Shown here in pieces: positions 14,515-25,400 of a DNA stretch of 64,000 nt. Origin of the DNA: JBGTGG01 sp964398945 (GTDB lineage Bacteria; Bacteroidota; Bacteroidia; Cytophagales; Cyclobacteriaceae); the NCBI GenBank assembly GCA_964398945.1, contig CAYNOT010000014.1, positions 62,001 to 126,000 on the forward strand, read 5' to 3'. The position numbers were made by a program, and so were the translations under genes. Numbering within the stretch: the stretch's first letter is position 1; every line of letters starts with the position of its first letter. The notes under the pieces were generated by a model, which worked only from the letters and a program-made list of their open reading frames with translations, searched no databases and was not told where the DNA came from.

Positions 14515-16230
14515 CTAATGCAAATCCCCCTTTACCTCTGCACCCGAACCGCCCCGTAAAATATCAAGGTCGGCCCCGAGGTCTGCTTGTTGAACATGGT
14601 CGATGTAAAACTTAACGTAGCCACGCGTGGCAACAGGAGTTGGCGGAACCCATTTTGCCCTTCGCTTCGCAAGTTCCGCATCACTAACATCCAAGTGAAG
14701 TTTGCGACCGGCAACATCCAATTCAATCATGTCGCCATCTTTCACCAAAGCAAGTGTGCCACCAATAGAAGACTCGGGCGATACATGCAAGACCACCGTT
14801 CCGGCAGCGGTGCCGCTCATCCTTCCATCAGAAATCCGGATCATATCGCGGACCCCTTTCTTCAACAACTTTTCAGGCAGGTCGACATTGCCCACTTCCG
14901 GCATACCGGGATAGCCAACCGGGCCAACACTTTTTAAAACGATCACACTGTTTTCATCGATCACTAAACCAGGATCATCAATCCGTGCGTGATAATCGTC
15001 CATGCTTTCAAAAACCACAGCCGGGCCGCGGTGCTTCATTAACTCTTTAGATGCAGCGGAAGGTTTGATGATTGCACCTTGTTCACATAAGTTTCCTTTT
15101 AATACGGCAATACCTGCTTCAGCTTGTAATGGATTGTCAAGCGATGCAATCACTTCCCGGTTGTAGCATGGAGGATCAATGTTGTTGTCGCCAATTGATT
15201 TTCCATTTACTGTGATCGAATCGAGGTGCAAATATTTTTTTAATTCATGGATAACAACAGGCAAACCACCTGCATAGTAGAAATCTTCCATTAAGAATTT
15301 CCCGGAAGGTTTCAGGTTGACGAGCAACGGGATTTTACTTCCAATGGTATCAAAATCTTTCAGGTTCAACTCAATGCCCAGCCTGCCTGCAATGGCAAGC
15401 ATATGAATTAAGAAGTTGGTTGATCCACCCACGCCAGCATTGACGACAATTGCATTTTCGATTGCTTCACGTGTGATGATTTTTGAGATCTTCAAATCTT
15501 CATTCACCATCTCCACAATCCTTCTTCCCGAAAGGTGGGCCATCACTTTTTTCCGTGAATCAACGGCTGGTATTGCAGCGGCACCCGGAAGTGTCATTCC
15601 CAATGCTTCCACCATACATGCCATCGTGGAGGCCGTTCCCATCGACATGCAATGGCCCTGGCTTCGCGCTGCCCCTACTTCTGCTTCATGGATATCTTGT
15701 GCAGTAAAATTTTCAACGAGCTGTTTTTCTTTAACCATCCAGTTGAACGAACCGGATCCAAGACATTCTCCACGGAACCTTCCATTCAACATGGGGCCAC
15801 CCGGTACCACAATGGTTGGCAGGTCAACACTACAGGCACCCATCACGGTTGATGGTGTGGTTTTATCACAGCCTGTTAGCAACACCACACCATCAATGGG
15901 ATTGGCGCGGATCGATTCTTCCACATCCATGCTGGCAAGATTTCTAAACAGCATCGTAGTCGGGCGCATGATTGTTTCCCCCAAAGACGTAACCGGAAAT
16001 TCCAATGGGAAACCGCCTGCTTCGCGTACACCATGCTTCACTACTTCTGCAAAATCGCGGAGGTGGCCATTGCACGGTGTCAGCTCCGACCATGTATTGC
16101 AAATCCCGATAACGGGCTTGCCTTGAAAGTAATCATCGGGATAGCCCTGGTTGCGCAACCACGAACGGTGGACAAACCCCATCTTATCGGACTTTCCGAA
16201 CCAATCATAACTTCTGAGTTTCTTTTTCAT
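14515..16230 (-). CDS. IlvD/Edd family sugar-acid dehydratase (arabonate/xylonate type)
   Basis: A protein of 571 residues matching the pentonate dehydratase branch of the IlvD/Edd family, which removes water from aldonic acids to give 2-keto-3-deoxy acids. Three cysteines expected to hold the iron-sulphur cluster are seen in SELTPCNGH (Cys53), LLTGCDKTTPS (about 121) and GHCMSMGTAST (about 193). GRMSGTAAGTVVLHVSPES and PGMPEVGN match the C-terminal domain. No signal peptide, so it acts in the cytoplasm. With the Gfo-type oxidoreductase and GntP permease it suggests an oxidative, non-phosphorylating route for xylose, arabinose or related acids. The exact substrate cannot be read from sequence. 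Confidence 0.9.
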   Translation of the reverse strand: MKKKLRSYDWFGKSDKMGFVHRSWLRNQGYPDDYFQGKPVIGICNTWSELTPCNGHLRDFAEVVKHGVREAGGFPLEFPVTSLGETIMRPTTMLFRNLASMDVEESIRANPIDGVVLLTGCDKTTPSTVMGACSVDLPTIVVPGGPMLNGRFRGECLGSGSFNWMVKEKQLVENFTAQDIHEAEVGAARSQGHCMSMGTASTMACMVEALGMTLPGAAAIPAVDSRKKVMAHLSGRRIVEMVNEDLKISKIITREAIENAIVVNAGVGGSTNFLIHMLAIAGRLGIELNLKDFDTIGSKIPLLVNLKPSGKFLMEDFYYAGGLPVVIHELKKYLHLDSITVNGKSIGDNNIDPPCYNREVIASLDNPLQAEAGIAVLKGNLCEQGAIIKPSAASKELMKHRGPAVVFESMDDYHARIDDPGLVIDENSVIVLKSVGPVGYPGMPEVGNVDLPEKLLKKGVRDMIRISDGRMSGTAAGTVVLHVSPESSIGGTLALVKDGDMIELDVAGRKLHLDVSDAELAKRRAKWVPPTPVATRGYVKFYIDHVQQADLGADLDILRGGSGAEVKGDLH

Positions 16231-16250
16231 TTATTAATAAGGTATTGACA

Positions 16251-18188
16251 TTATTTTGATTCGGTTGTAAATGGCGAGGCAGGCAGCCCTTCTTTGTTGT
16301 ATAGGTTTGCACCTTCGGGATTATCTGCCCATGCATAGCGTACCGCTACCGGGTTTTTGATTTCATCACTCCACACAATTACTTTATTTCTTTTGATTGT
16401 TGCATTGGCCCATCTGAACTGTTTGTCACTTCCCGCAATCGCAAAGTATTGTAATGTACCATTTTTTGAAATCAGTCCGCTTCCCACATTCGAAAATGTA
16501 AGCTCAATTTTATTGGCTTTGATTTTCATGGATTGATAGGTTGGCCCGGAGTAAACCACCTTTTTATCGCCATAGGCAATATGTTGCGCGGCAAGTGCAA
16601 GCCGGTTTCCTACATCTTCTTTGTTGAGCGGATGGATGTCGTTCCATTCACCAATATCGATGATTACGGCCATGCCTGTATTTTTTACGTTGGAAAGTGT
16701 TAAGCGTTGCGCCTCCCGCAATTCAGCCCAATTGCTTTCCGTTGGGGTAGTGCTGGGTTCCATAAAATTTGCCAACTGAACAAAGAGGAATGCAAAATCG
16801 CCAATGGCCCAGTTGGTTCTCCAGTTGGTAATCAAATCCGGAAAAAGTGTTTTGTATTCGGTCGGCCTTCCTGCATTGGATTCGCCCTGATACCAGATCA
16901 CACCTTTGATTGCTGTATTAAAAAGGGGGGAGACCATTTTATTATACAAGCCTGTGGGTTTGAAGCGAATGGCAGTACCTCCCTGCAAGGGCGGCATAGC
17001 GGCACCAAGTTTTAATTGCCATGTGCCTTCCAAATTTATTGTATCATTTTCAACAGCGAGGAAGTACGGTTTGTCAGGAACAAATCCACCTTTTCCGCCA
17101 CTGTTGATTACGCGGACAACAATGGTGTTTTCACCTTCTTTCAAAACACCGGCATCGAAATTATATTTCCGTGGTGGGTATTGATAGGTAATATGTCCAA
17201 CATATTGCCCGTTGATAAAAGCAGAATCTGCATCCACAATCCTGCCCAACCAAAGTTTGCCCGGTTTCCCTGTCATTGATTTTGTGATGTTGATTTTCTT
17301 TCGGAACCAAACAGCACCATTGACATTGCCCACGGATTCGTCTGCCCAGTATCCGGGAACGTTCATTTCTTTCCAGTCCGCATCTTCCAGTTCGGGGCTT
17401 GACCATTTTGGACTTTTGAGCCCTTCATCTTTTTGGTTGAGATCAGCATACCAGTCATCGTTTCTTTTTTTGTCGCTGCGCTCTATCTCTTTGATGAGTT
17501 CATCGTTTTTGAAACGTTGTGCTTCTTCATAAATTGTTGGATAAGCTTTAAGCGCTTCTTCACCCATCCACGCTTCAACAGGTGAGCCACCAAGGGCAGC
17601 GTTGATCAATCCCACCGGAACATTATATTTTTTGTAAAGGTCCAGCGCAAAGAAATACGCAACAGCAGAAAAAGAATAAATCGTTTTCGGGTTTGCGGAT
17701 TCCCACACCCCACCTTCCAGGTCATTGTGTTGTTTATTAAAATCATATTGATCGGGAACAAGGAATTGCCGGATGTTTGGGTTTTCAGAATTTGAAATTT
17801 CGTGCGGGTATTTATCTTTCACACGTTCCATCGTAAGTTCCATATTCGATTGGCCGGAACAGACCCAAACATCGCCCAGTAAAATATTTTTAAGGGTGAT
17901 TTGATTGGACGCTTTTATATCCATCGTAAAGGGGCCACCTGCTTTCATTGGCGAAAGCGTAATTGCCCATTCGCCATTTTGTGCAGTGGTTGTTTTTGCT
18001 TTTTGTGAATTGAACGTTACTTCGACTTCTTCTCCAGGATTTGCCCAGCCCCGGATTTTTAAAGGCGTATCACGTTGCAATACCATTCCATCACTGATAA
18101 GCCTTGGAAGTTTTACTTGTGAGAATGCTGTACATGCAGACACGCATATCAACAGAAAAACATTCCTTGTTTTTTTTGCTTGAATCAT
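16251..18188 (-). CDS. Sialate O-acetylesterase-like (SASA) carbohydrate esterase
   Basis: A protein of 645 residues with a signal peptide (VFLLICVSACTAFSQ). It has the SGNH-type esterase signatures of the SASA family: VWVCSGQSNMELTM with the nucleophile Ser, VIWYQGESNAGRPTEY, and the His region in WNDIHPLNKEDVG. A beta-sandwich insert (about 260-400) is typical of the family. In xylan loci these enzymes remove acetyl groups from xylo-oligosaccharides. It lies between the dehydratase and the GH10 gene on the same strand with short gaps, probably in one operon starting at GH115. Confidence 0.88.
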   Translation of the reverse strand: MIQAKKTRNVFLLICVSACTAFSQVKLPRLISDGMVLQRDTPLKIRGWANPGEEVEVTFNSQKAKTTTAQNGEWAITLSPMKAGGPFTMDIKASNQITLKNILLGDVWVCSGQSNMELTMERVKDKYPHEISNSENPNIRQFLVPDQYDFNKQHNDLEGGVWESANPKTIYSFSAVAYFFALDLYKKYNVPVGLINAALGGSPVEAWMGEEALKAYPTIYEEAQRFKNDELIKEIERSDKKRNDDWYADLNQKDEGLKSPKWSSPELEDADWKEMNVPGYWADESVGNVNGAVWFRKKINITKSMTGKPGKLWLGRIVDADSAFINGQYVGHITYQYPPRKYNFDAGVLKEGENTIVVRVINSGGKGGFVPDKPYFLAVENDTINLEGTWQLKLGAAMPPLQGGTAIRFKPTGLYNKMVSPLFNTAIKGVIWYQGESNAGRPTEYKTLFPDLITNWRTNWAIGDFAFLFVQLANFMEPSTTPTESNWAELREAQRLTLSNVKNTGMAVIIDIGEWNDIHPLNKEDVGNRLALAAQHIAYGDKKVVYSGPTYQSMKIKANKIELTFSNVGSGLISKNGTLQYFAIAGSDKQFRWANATIKRNKVIVWSDEIKNPVAVRYAWADNPEGANLYNKEGLPASPFTTESK

Positions 18189-18193
18189 CAGTA

Positions 18194-19288
18194 TTAAAAT
18201 TTAACAACTTCCCAATAGGCTTTCTTTGGATTGAAATCCTTGTCAAATAAAAGCGGATAATCTTTTCTTCCCTGCACCGGAAAATTATCCAGCCAACTGT
18301 GCCGGTCGGAAACATTCCAGAAGGTAACATTGGAGATGGAAGCTTTGTGCTTTCTAAAAAGGTCAAAGCACATTTTGTACACTTCAAGTTGTTGTTGCTC
18401 TTTTTCTGCTGTAAAAACCGTGTCAATATCTTCCGGCTTGGCGGTACGCCTGTTGTGTTCCTTCGGATACACCGATATATCCAATTCCGTAATGTGCATG
18501 GTTAGCCCTGATGCTGAAAAAAGTGTGAGTGTACTGTCAAGTTGATTGCGTGTTGGTTCATTGACGGCCCAATGTCCTTGCAGCCCGACACCATGGATAG
18601 GGACACCAGCTTCTTTGAGGCTTGTTACCAGTTTGAAAATCTTTTCTCTTTTGACCGGGCTGATTTCATTGTAGTCATTGTAAAACAGCAAAGCTTCGGG
18701 ATCGGCTTTGTGCGCATATTCAAAAGCTTTGGCAATGTATTCTTCACCAATTATTGTAAGCCAGGGGGACTTGCGTAAGTATTCATCCTTTTTATCGGAG
18801 ATGGCTTCGTTCACAACATCCCAGGCATAGATTTTTCCTTTGTAGCGAGCCACTACATTGGTGATGTGGTCTTCCAATCTTTTCAACAGTACTTCTTTGG
18901 AAACGGTATCGCCTTTTTCGTTTACGAAAATCCATTTCGGAACCTGGTTGTGCCAGCAGAGTGTATGGCCACGCATTTTCAGGTTGTTTGCTTGCGCGAA
19001 TTCAACGATCTGGTCAGCGGGTTCCCAATTGAATTTGTTTTCTTCCGGATGGATGGGCCCCATCTTCATGGCATTTTCAGCCGTCAAACTGTTAAACTGA
19101 TTTTTGATCAATATTGCTTCTTCACCTTTTAAAGACCGGGGGGTTACAGCAGCCCCGATTGGAAAGTAGTCCTGATAGGCTTCCTTCAGTGAGGTGCTTT
19201 GATCTGTGGTTGGCTCCTCATTATTTTTTTGTGCGCAGCTCAATACATGGAAACTGATTGCAATCAGGAGTGTAATACATTTTTGCAT
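18194..19288 (-). CDS. GH10 endo-1,4-beta-xylanase, lipoprotein
   Basis: A protein of 364 residues. A longer in-frame ORF runs back to 19582 inside the GH115 gene, but MQKCITLLIAISFHVLSC at 19288 gives a proper lipoprotein signal with the lipid-anchored Cys18, so that start is used. The GH10 barrel has NSLTAENAMKMG, RGHTLCWHNQVP, the acid/base Glu161 in WDVVNEA and the nucleophile Glu268 in HITELD. It cuts the beta-1,4-xylan backbone, tolerating decorations, at the cell surface or in the periplasm. It follows GH115 by 4 nt, indicating co-transcription. Confidence 0.95.
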   Translation of the reverse strand: MQKCITLLIAISFHVLSCAQKNNEEPTTDQSTSLKEAYQDYFPIGAAVTPRSLKGEEAILIKNQFNSLTAENAMKMGPIHPEENKFNWEPADQIVEFAQANNLKMRGHTLCWHNQVPKWIFVNEKGDTVSKEVLLKRLEDHITNVVARYKGKIYAWDVVNEAISDKKDEYLRKSPWLTIIGEEYIAKAFEYAHKADPEALLFYNDYNEISPVKREKIFKLVTSLKEAGVPIHGVGLQGHWAVNEPTRNQLDSTLTLFSASGLTMHITELDISVYPKEHNRRTAKPEDIDTVFTAEKEQQQLEVYKMCFDLFRKHKASISNVTFWNVSDRHSWLDNFPVQGRKDYPLLFDKDFNPKKAYWEVVKF

Positions 19289-19292
19289 CTGG

Positions 19293-22145
19293 TTATTTTT
19301 TATTTGATAAGGTAGGTTTAATAAAAGGGCTTTCTGGCGGGGCCATGTAGCTTTGTTGAGGGGCATTTGTTCCAACCACAATTTTTTGAAGCACAATCCC
19401 CGGGTCAACCATCCAGAATTTGACCGTATGCTTTCCAGGGGCTGAAAGGGTGTGTGAAGAAGTTTTGATAATGATGTTGTCAGCGACCCATTGGTTCCAC
19501 AATTTATCCGAATACCCTTCGTGCATGTTAATGGGTTGGGGTTCCTCATCGTCAATGGAGACCGCAAACCGAAGTCCTTCATTATGAAAGTTGAGGGTCG
19601 GGGATAAATAGGAATCGATTTTTATTTCACCCGGTTGAAAAACATAGATGTCGTACTCGAGGTGGGGACTGGTTTCTTTTAACGTTTGGGGTGCTGCCGT
19701 TACCGGAAAGGGTGAAACACCCGAAAGGGTTTTGCCGATTTCAGGGATTACTTTCCATTGTACTTCATCGGAGTTGATTGCTTTTGTGAAATGCGCTGCT
19801 TCGATTGATACATATCCGTTGGATTCTACAAAGCCTTCAGGGTTTTGATCACTTCGATTGTCGACAATCGCAAACACGACAACCGTTTGCTGTCCTTTGC
19901 TTTTTATTGTAATCGGAACGGTGTGTTTTCCATGCGGTACTTTCTTCCAATCGATTTGTACTTCCAACCGTTCTTGCTGGTTGATTGTTTTGCTTTGCGG
20001 TGAAATCAGTACCCACGGCTTCCCGCTTTTTATGGTATAGCGAAGGGGGGTTTCACCTTGGTTGAAAATTTCAATGTAGTGTTGTTGCTTTGAGAAGCAA
20101 TCAAACCCGGGCAATGTTGCTTTTGCCTTTTCATTTGGCCACCAATTTGCAGAGCCTTCAACCGCTGCCCCAATGGATGCTTCTTTCGGTATTTTTAATT
20201 GTTTTGTTTCGGGTATTACGTTGGTTGGTGGTTGCTGCCAGTAGGTATAGCCGATATGGGTTTGGTCCATCATGTGGCTCCATTTTCCATCCGCTAAAAT
20301 ATTGTTGTGGTAGTGGGTAAGTGATTTGTCTTTTTCAAAAAGCAGTTGCACACGGGACGCCATTTCATTTGTAGCGGCACGCTCCTGGTTTGCATACAAT
20401 CGGTTTAATGCTGTTGAATAATATAAGTCATTTAAATTGGCACACGCTTGTATCGGGAATAATACAAGTTGGTAGAAAGCATCTTTGTACTCCGCCCCAA
20501 TCAAATCGTAAAGCTTTTTTGCTTCTTCCGCGAGTTGGTTATATTCTGCCACAACATTTTCAAATTCCCGGTAATGTGTGAGGCTATATGTCTCAGGGGA
20601 AAGTAGTTCCGGTTTCCTGCGGGCATTGTAGTTTGTATACCGGGTGAGCATGGAAGCAATTTTTTCAGCATGTTCGTTGCCGAATTGCGTAGCGGCCCAT
20701 TGGGTGGTGTAGTTTGTAAGGTTGTCCTCGTTCCATTTTTTCGGGTCCCAGGCCATGTCCAAAAAGAAGCTGATGGGCAGTTCCATAGGTTTAATATCCC
20801 CAACATTCACGATCCAGATTTTTTCCACACCATATTGATAGGCGAGGTTCATTTGTTCCCACACACGCGAAACTTGCGTAGTGTTTAACCACTTGTAATT
20901 TCGCGGACCACCTACATAATCGAAATGATAATAAATCCCGTATCCTCCTTTTCGTGGGGCGTCCGATAGTTTTGGAAGCTTTCGAAGGTTGCCCCAATTG
21001 TCGTCACAAAGTAAAAGCGTAACATCGTCTGGTACACGCATGCCCTGGTCATAATAATCCTGCACTTCTTTGTAGAGTGCCCATACCTGGGGAAAGTCCT
21101 TTGCTTTTCCTGCGGATGCATTGATGATTTCCCGCTGGTCATGAACGATTCGCTCAAGCAGTTCTACATTGGTTTCTTTGCTCATGGCCATATCGCCATC
21201 GCCCCGCATCGCCAGCGTGATAATACTTTCATTGTTGCCCATCCGATCAATCCCTTTCTTCCAGAAGTCTTTCAGGAAACGTTCGTTGGTTTCATAATTC
21301 CATTCACCTTTCCCATAGCGGTCCCACTCAACATGCGCGCGCATCATGGGCTCGTGGTGTGAAGTGCCAATCACAACACCGTATTCATCTGCGAGCGGGG
21401 CGCTTAACGGGTCATCATCATAAATGGCGCGGCCCCACATGGCAGGCCACAAAAAATTTCCTTTAAGGCGGAGGATAAGTTCATACACGTTTGCATAGAA
21501 CTGATGGTTGAACCCGCCAAATTTTTCGGTTGCCCATCCTGCAAGTGCGGGTGCTTCATCATTGATGAATATACCACGGTATTGTACTGTCGGACTATCA
21601 GTTATCCTAATTGAAGGTATTTCAAGTGTTGATTGTTTTACAACCGGAACATCCGCCCACCAATACCAGGGGGAAACACCAATTTGTTTGGAGATTTCAT
21701 AAATGCCGTAAATGGTCCCGCGCTTATCACTTCCTGCGATAACAAGTGCGCGGTCAACATTGGGTAGTGGATTTTGAATGACCTCAATGAGGTACGATTC
21801 CCATTTCCCTTTTACATCCTCAACATTTATTTTTTTGGTTTGGATAAGTTGGTCGATGGTTTCGCTGTTGCCGATTGTGCCAATGATGATAATCTCCTTT
21901 TCATTTTCGGATGCATAGTGAAGAACAGGCGTTACGGTGGTTACCCGCTGGATATCGGATTGTAAGTCGGTGGCGGCACGGATTACACCGGGGAAATCGT
22001 TTTTGTCTATATATATAGGTGTGGTTTTTCCGTTGGTAGCAATTGTGAACGAAGCCGGATCCTGGGCAAACAATTTAAAATTTGCAAGAAGGATTAAAAG
22101 CAATGCCACCCGGCATCCTTTCCCCATTGTTTCCTTACCAATCAT
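19293..22145 (-). CDS. GH115 xylan alpha-1,2-glucuronidase
   Basis: About 950 residues, the usual GH115 length. A signal peptide (CRVALLLILLANFKLFAQ) is followed by the N-terminal domain (PIYIDKNDFPGVIRAATDLQSDI), the barrel with YRGIFINDEAPALAGWATEKFGG and GNFLWPAMWGRAIY, and a C-terminal beta-sandwich region from about residue 780. GH115 removes 4-O-methylglucuronic acid from internal xylose residues of glucuronoxylan. The start at 22145 is chosen because AGAGG stands 7 nt upstream; starts farther upstream would cover the operator region. It is first in the minus-strand xylan operon and divergent from susC. Confidence 0.93.
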   Translation of the reverse strand: MIGKETMGKGCRVALLLILLANFKLFAQDPASFTIATNGKTTPIYIDKNDFPGVIRAATDLQSDIQRVTTVTPVLHYASENEKEIIIIGTIGNSETIDQLIQTKKINVEDVKGKWESYLIEVIQNPLPNVDRALVIAGSDKRGTIYGIYEISKQIGVSPWYWWADVPVVKQSTLEIPSIRITDSPTVQYRGIFINDEAPALAGWATEKFGGFNHQFYANVYELILRLKGNFLWPAMWGRAIYDDDPLSAPLADEYGVVIGTSHHEPMMRAHVEWDRYGKGEWNYETNERFLKDFWKKGIDRMGNNESIITLAMRGDGDMAMSKETNVELLERIVHDQREIINASAGKAKDFPQVWALYKEVQDYYDQGMRVPDDVTLLLCDDNWGNLRKLPKLSDAPRKGGYGIYYHFDYVGGPRNYKWLNTTQVSRVWEQMNLAYQYGVEKIWIVNVGDIKPMELPISFFLDMAWDPKKWNEDNLTNYTTQWAATQFGNEHAEKIASMLTRYTNYNARRKPELLSPETYSLTHYREFENVVAEYNQLAEEAKKLYDLIGAEYKDAFYQLVLFPIQACANLNDLYYSTALNRLYANQERAATNEMASRVQLLFEKDKSLTHYHNNILADGKWSHMMDQTHIGYTYWQQPPTNVIPETKQLKIPKEASIGAAVEGSANWWPNEKAKATLPGFDCFSKQQHYIEIFNQGETPLRYTIKSGKPWVLISPQSKTINQQERLEVQIDWKKVPHGKHTVPITIKSKGQQTVVVFAIVDNRSDQNPEGFVESNGYVSIEAAHFTKAINSDEVQWKVIPEIGKTLSGVSPFPVTAAPQTLKETSPHLEYDIYVFQPGEIKIDSYLSPTLNFHNEGLRFAVSIDDEEPQPINMHEGYSDKLWNQWVADNIIIKTSSHTLSAPGKHTVKFWMVDPGIVLQKIVVGTNAPQQSYMAPPESPFIKPTLSNKK

Positions 22146-22241
22146 TTCCATACCTCTTTGTTTTGGTTTGTTTAAAAAAAAACAGATGCATTGTCCTTTT
22201 TCGGGGATTGTCTGTGAATCGGATGAATAATCCAGATAATA

Positions 22242-22256
22242 ATTAATCGGTTGCAT
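22242..22256. promoter_or_regulatory. LacI-type operator, weaker site
   Basis: ATTAATCGGTTGCAT keeps the central CG and the right half of the stronger palindrome at 22308 and lies about 100 bp upstream of the GH115 start. TTAAATCGATTTTA, about 10 bp farther on, could be a third, degenerate site. Confidence 0.4.
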
Positions 22257-22307
22257 CTATTTAAATCGATTTTAGTGGCTCAAAATAGCATTTTTATTAA
22301 AAAATAT

Positions 22308-22323
22308 ATGCAATCGGTTGCAT
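22308..22323. promoter_or_regulatory. LacI-type operator palindrome in the divergent xylan promoter region
   Basis: ATGCAA and TTGCAT arms flank TCGG, giving a 16-bp palindrome with the central CG that LacI-family repressors recognise. It lies about 100 bp before susC and 160 bp before GH115, so one repressor could control both directions. No LacI gene is in the window. Confidence 0.6.
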
Positions 22324-22421
22324 AATTAATTTTATTGTTTGACCTTTAAATTATGGCTCGGCAATAAATCGCCTGTTCCGTGCTATAAAACCAAATCTTA
22401 ACACAACTAAAACGTACATCT

Positions 22422-25400
22422 ATGAACCAAAAAATTTTACGAAAAGAACCATTCCTGGGGCTGTCGCGAGGCTTGGCCAGGGGGATTTTGCTGATGATAG
22501 CATGCCTGTCTTTTTCATTCGCGCAAGCACAAACCACCATTACGGGAACCGTAAAAGATGAAGTTGGGTCACCAATGCCGGGTGTCAATATCGTTGTAAA
22601 AGGCACAACGAATGGAACAACAACCAACTCAAATGGTGAATATATTATTAGTACTTCCGTCACTCCACAAACCGCTCTTGTTTTCTCTTTTATTGGGTAT
22701 GCAGGAGTAGAAGAAGTTGTTGGAACCCGTACAACTATAGATGTTTCAATGCAATTGGATGCTTCAGAATTATCCGAAGTGATAGTTGTGGGGTATGGAG
22801 TTCAAAAGAAATCAGATGTTACAGGATCCCTTGTATCGGTTAATAGTGAGGCGCTGAGGGAAGTGCCTGTTGCGAACTTGCAACAAGCGTTACAGGGACG
22901 AGCTGCAGGTGTTGAAGTAACACGCGTAGGAACGGCTCCTGGTGCATCTGCAAGAATAAGGGTACGAGGCGAACGCTCTATCAATGGTTCCAATGACCCC
23001 TTGTTGGTGTTGGACGGAATTCCTTATGAGGGGAGTATAACGGACATTAATCCGGATGAAATAGCTTCTGTCAATGTTTTAAAAGATGCTTCCGCCACTG
23101 CTATTTATGGCTCACGGGGTGCAAATGGTGTGATCATCGTTACTACCAAAAGAGGCGTTGCGGGGGAAACAAGGGTCACACTGAACACCTATTATGGAAT
23201 TACTACAGTGGCCAAAAAATATGATATGTTTAATGCTGAGGAATATGCTGCAATGCGGGATATTTCAGGATTTACCGAAGGTTACATGCAAGAAGAGGTG
23301 GAAGGCATGGCATTGGGAAGAAATACCGACTGGCAAGAATTGATGTATGAAAATGGTATCATTACCAACACAAACGTAGGCATATCGGGAGGAAGTGATA
23401 AGAGCAGGTATGCGATTAGTGGAGGCTACTATAAGGAAACAACGATCCTACCGGGTCAGGATTTCTCACGATACTCATTGAAATCTACGTTTGATACCAA
23501 AATTCTTGAAAAATTAAGTGTAGGTTTAAACTCACTAAACAGCATGACCTATACAAATGGTTCACAGTTTGTCAATCAACAACCCAATACACCTGATGCT
23601 TACGGAGGAAGTTTGATGTACCCGATTTTGGCGCTAAGCCCGTTGATGCCTGCTTATCAGGATAATGGTGAAATCTTTGTTAGGCCAGCAGGGAACACGA
23701 CAGACCACAATGGTCAATATAACCCATTGCTGCTCAAGCAAAACAATGATAACTGGACAGATCAAATCCGTAGGTTCAGATCTTTTAACAGTGCGTATGC
23801 AGAGTATGAGTTCATTGAGGGGCTAACTTATCGTTTCAACCTGGGTCTTGACTTTAGCCAGACAAATGCGGTACAGTTTCAAGGCCAGGATTCTTATTTC
23901 CGCACCAACAATCAAACAGCCCGGGCGGGTATAAGAAATGAGGAGTTGTTTTCTTGGACAGCGGAAAATATAGTTACTTACACCAAAACATTTGCTCAAG
24001 ATCACCGCATCACTTTGACCGGTTTATATAGTGCTCAGCAAAGTAAGTCATGGTCTAACTTTGTTAGTAGGGATTCACTCACGGCTGATTTTATTCAGTA
24101 TTATAACCTTATGAATGCAAGCCCAGATGCCAACACTAGTTTTAATGGTGGGGAGGCTACGTGGGGCTTAATATCTTATATGGCAAGGGCCAACTATGCT
24201 TTCAAAGATAAATACTTACTCACCCTTACCTTCAGGACTGACGGTTCATCACGATTAGCAAATAAATGGCATAGCTATCCTGCAATAGCAGTTGGATGGA
24301 ATGCAATAGAGGAGGCATTTATGCAAAATCAGGATATAGTCTCAAATCTAAAATTACGCTTTGGATACGGGCAAACCTCCAATCAATCTGTTGACCCTTA
24401 TACGACACTGGGAGGGGTATCGGGAAACAATGGAGGTGTACCCATTCGTTATAACTATGGACCTCAAAGAGTTATTGGATTTCTGCCGGTCCGCATTCCA
24501 GATAAGTCACTTGATTGGGAATACACCAATACATGGAACATCGGGGTGGATTTTGGTTTGTTAAAGAACAGGATTACTGGTTCCGTTGAGTGGTATAATG
24601 CACAAACCAATAATCTTCTTTACGATCAACAGTTACCAATTACTTCAGGGTATCAGGATGCATATCAAACCAACATTGGTAGCGTGGAAAACAAGGGAAT
24701 GGAGATATCACTGAGTGCTGATATAATTGAATCTACTACAAATGATGGATTTACCTGGAGTGCTGACCTTAACTGGTTCTTTAATCGAAATAAACTATTA
24801 GCGCTTTCCCCTGGTGTTGAAAGGAATATTAATGCTGGATTATTTGTTGGTCATCCACTTACCGCTATTTATAACTATAGAAAATTGGGAGTATGGCAGG
24901 AAGATGAGGCCGCTGAAGCTGCCGCTTATGGACAATTACCAGGTCAACTAAAAATTGCAGATTTGAGTGGTCCTGGTGGAGAACCAGATGGTGTATTTAC
25001 TGAAGAGCATGATCGAGAGATTGTTGGTGACCAACAACCCAAGTGGCAAGGTGGTATCACCAACCGGTTTACCTTCAAAGGGTTTGATATGTCTATTGTT
25101 ACACACGCCAGAATGGGTGGTCTGCTGATGAGTTATTTGCACGCACCCAACGGAGCGTATTTGACCAATAACAATGGTATTAGAAACGGGTTGGATGTAG
25201 ATTATTGGACACCTGATAACCCTACCAACTGGTTTCCGGCACCCGGGTCGGCACTTCCAGGCGGGGCTGCAAATTCGTGGTCTACACTTGCGTATTATGA
25301 TGCTTCCTTCATTCGCGTACGGAGTATAAATCTTGGTTATACAGTGCCTAGTTCAGTTGCGAGTAAGATTAAAGCACAATCGCTTCGTGTTTATTTTACT

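Noticed and set aside
15416..16126. Plus-strand 236-codon open frame
   Set aside because: Antisense shadow of the IlvD/Edd dehydratase, which has complete family motifs on the other strand.
18194..19582. Long form of the GH10 gene starting at 19582
   Set aside because: The additional 98 residues overlap the GH115 C-terminus, and a proper lipoprotein signal starts at 19288.
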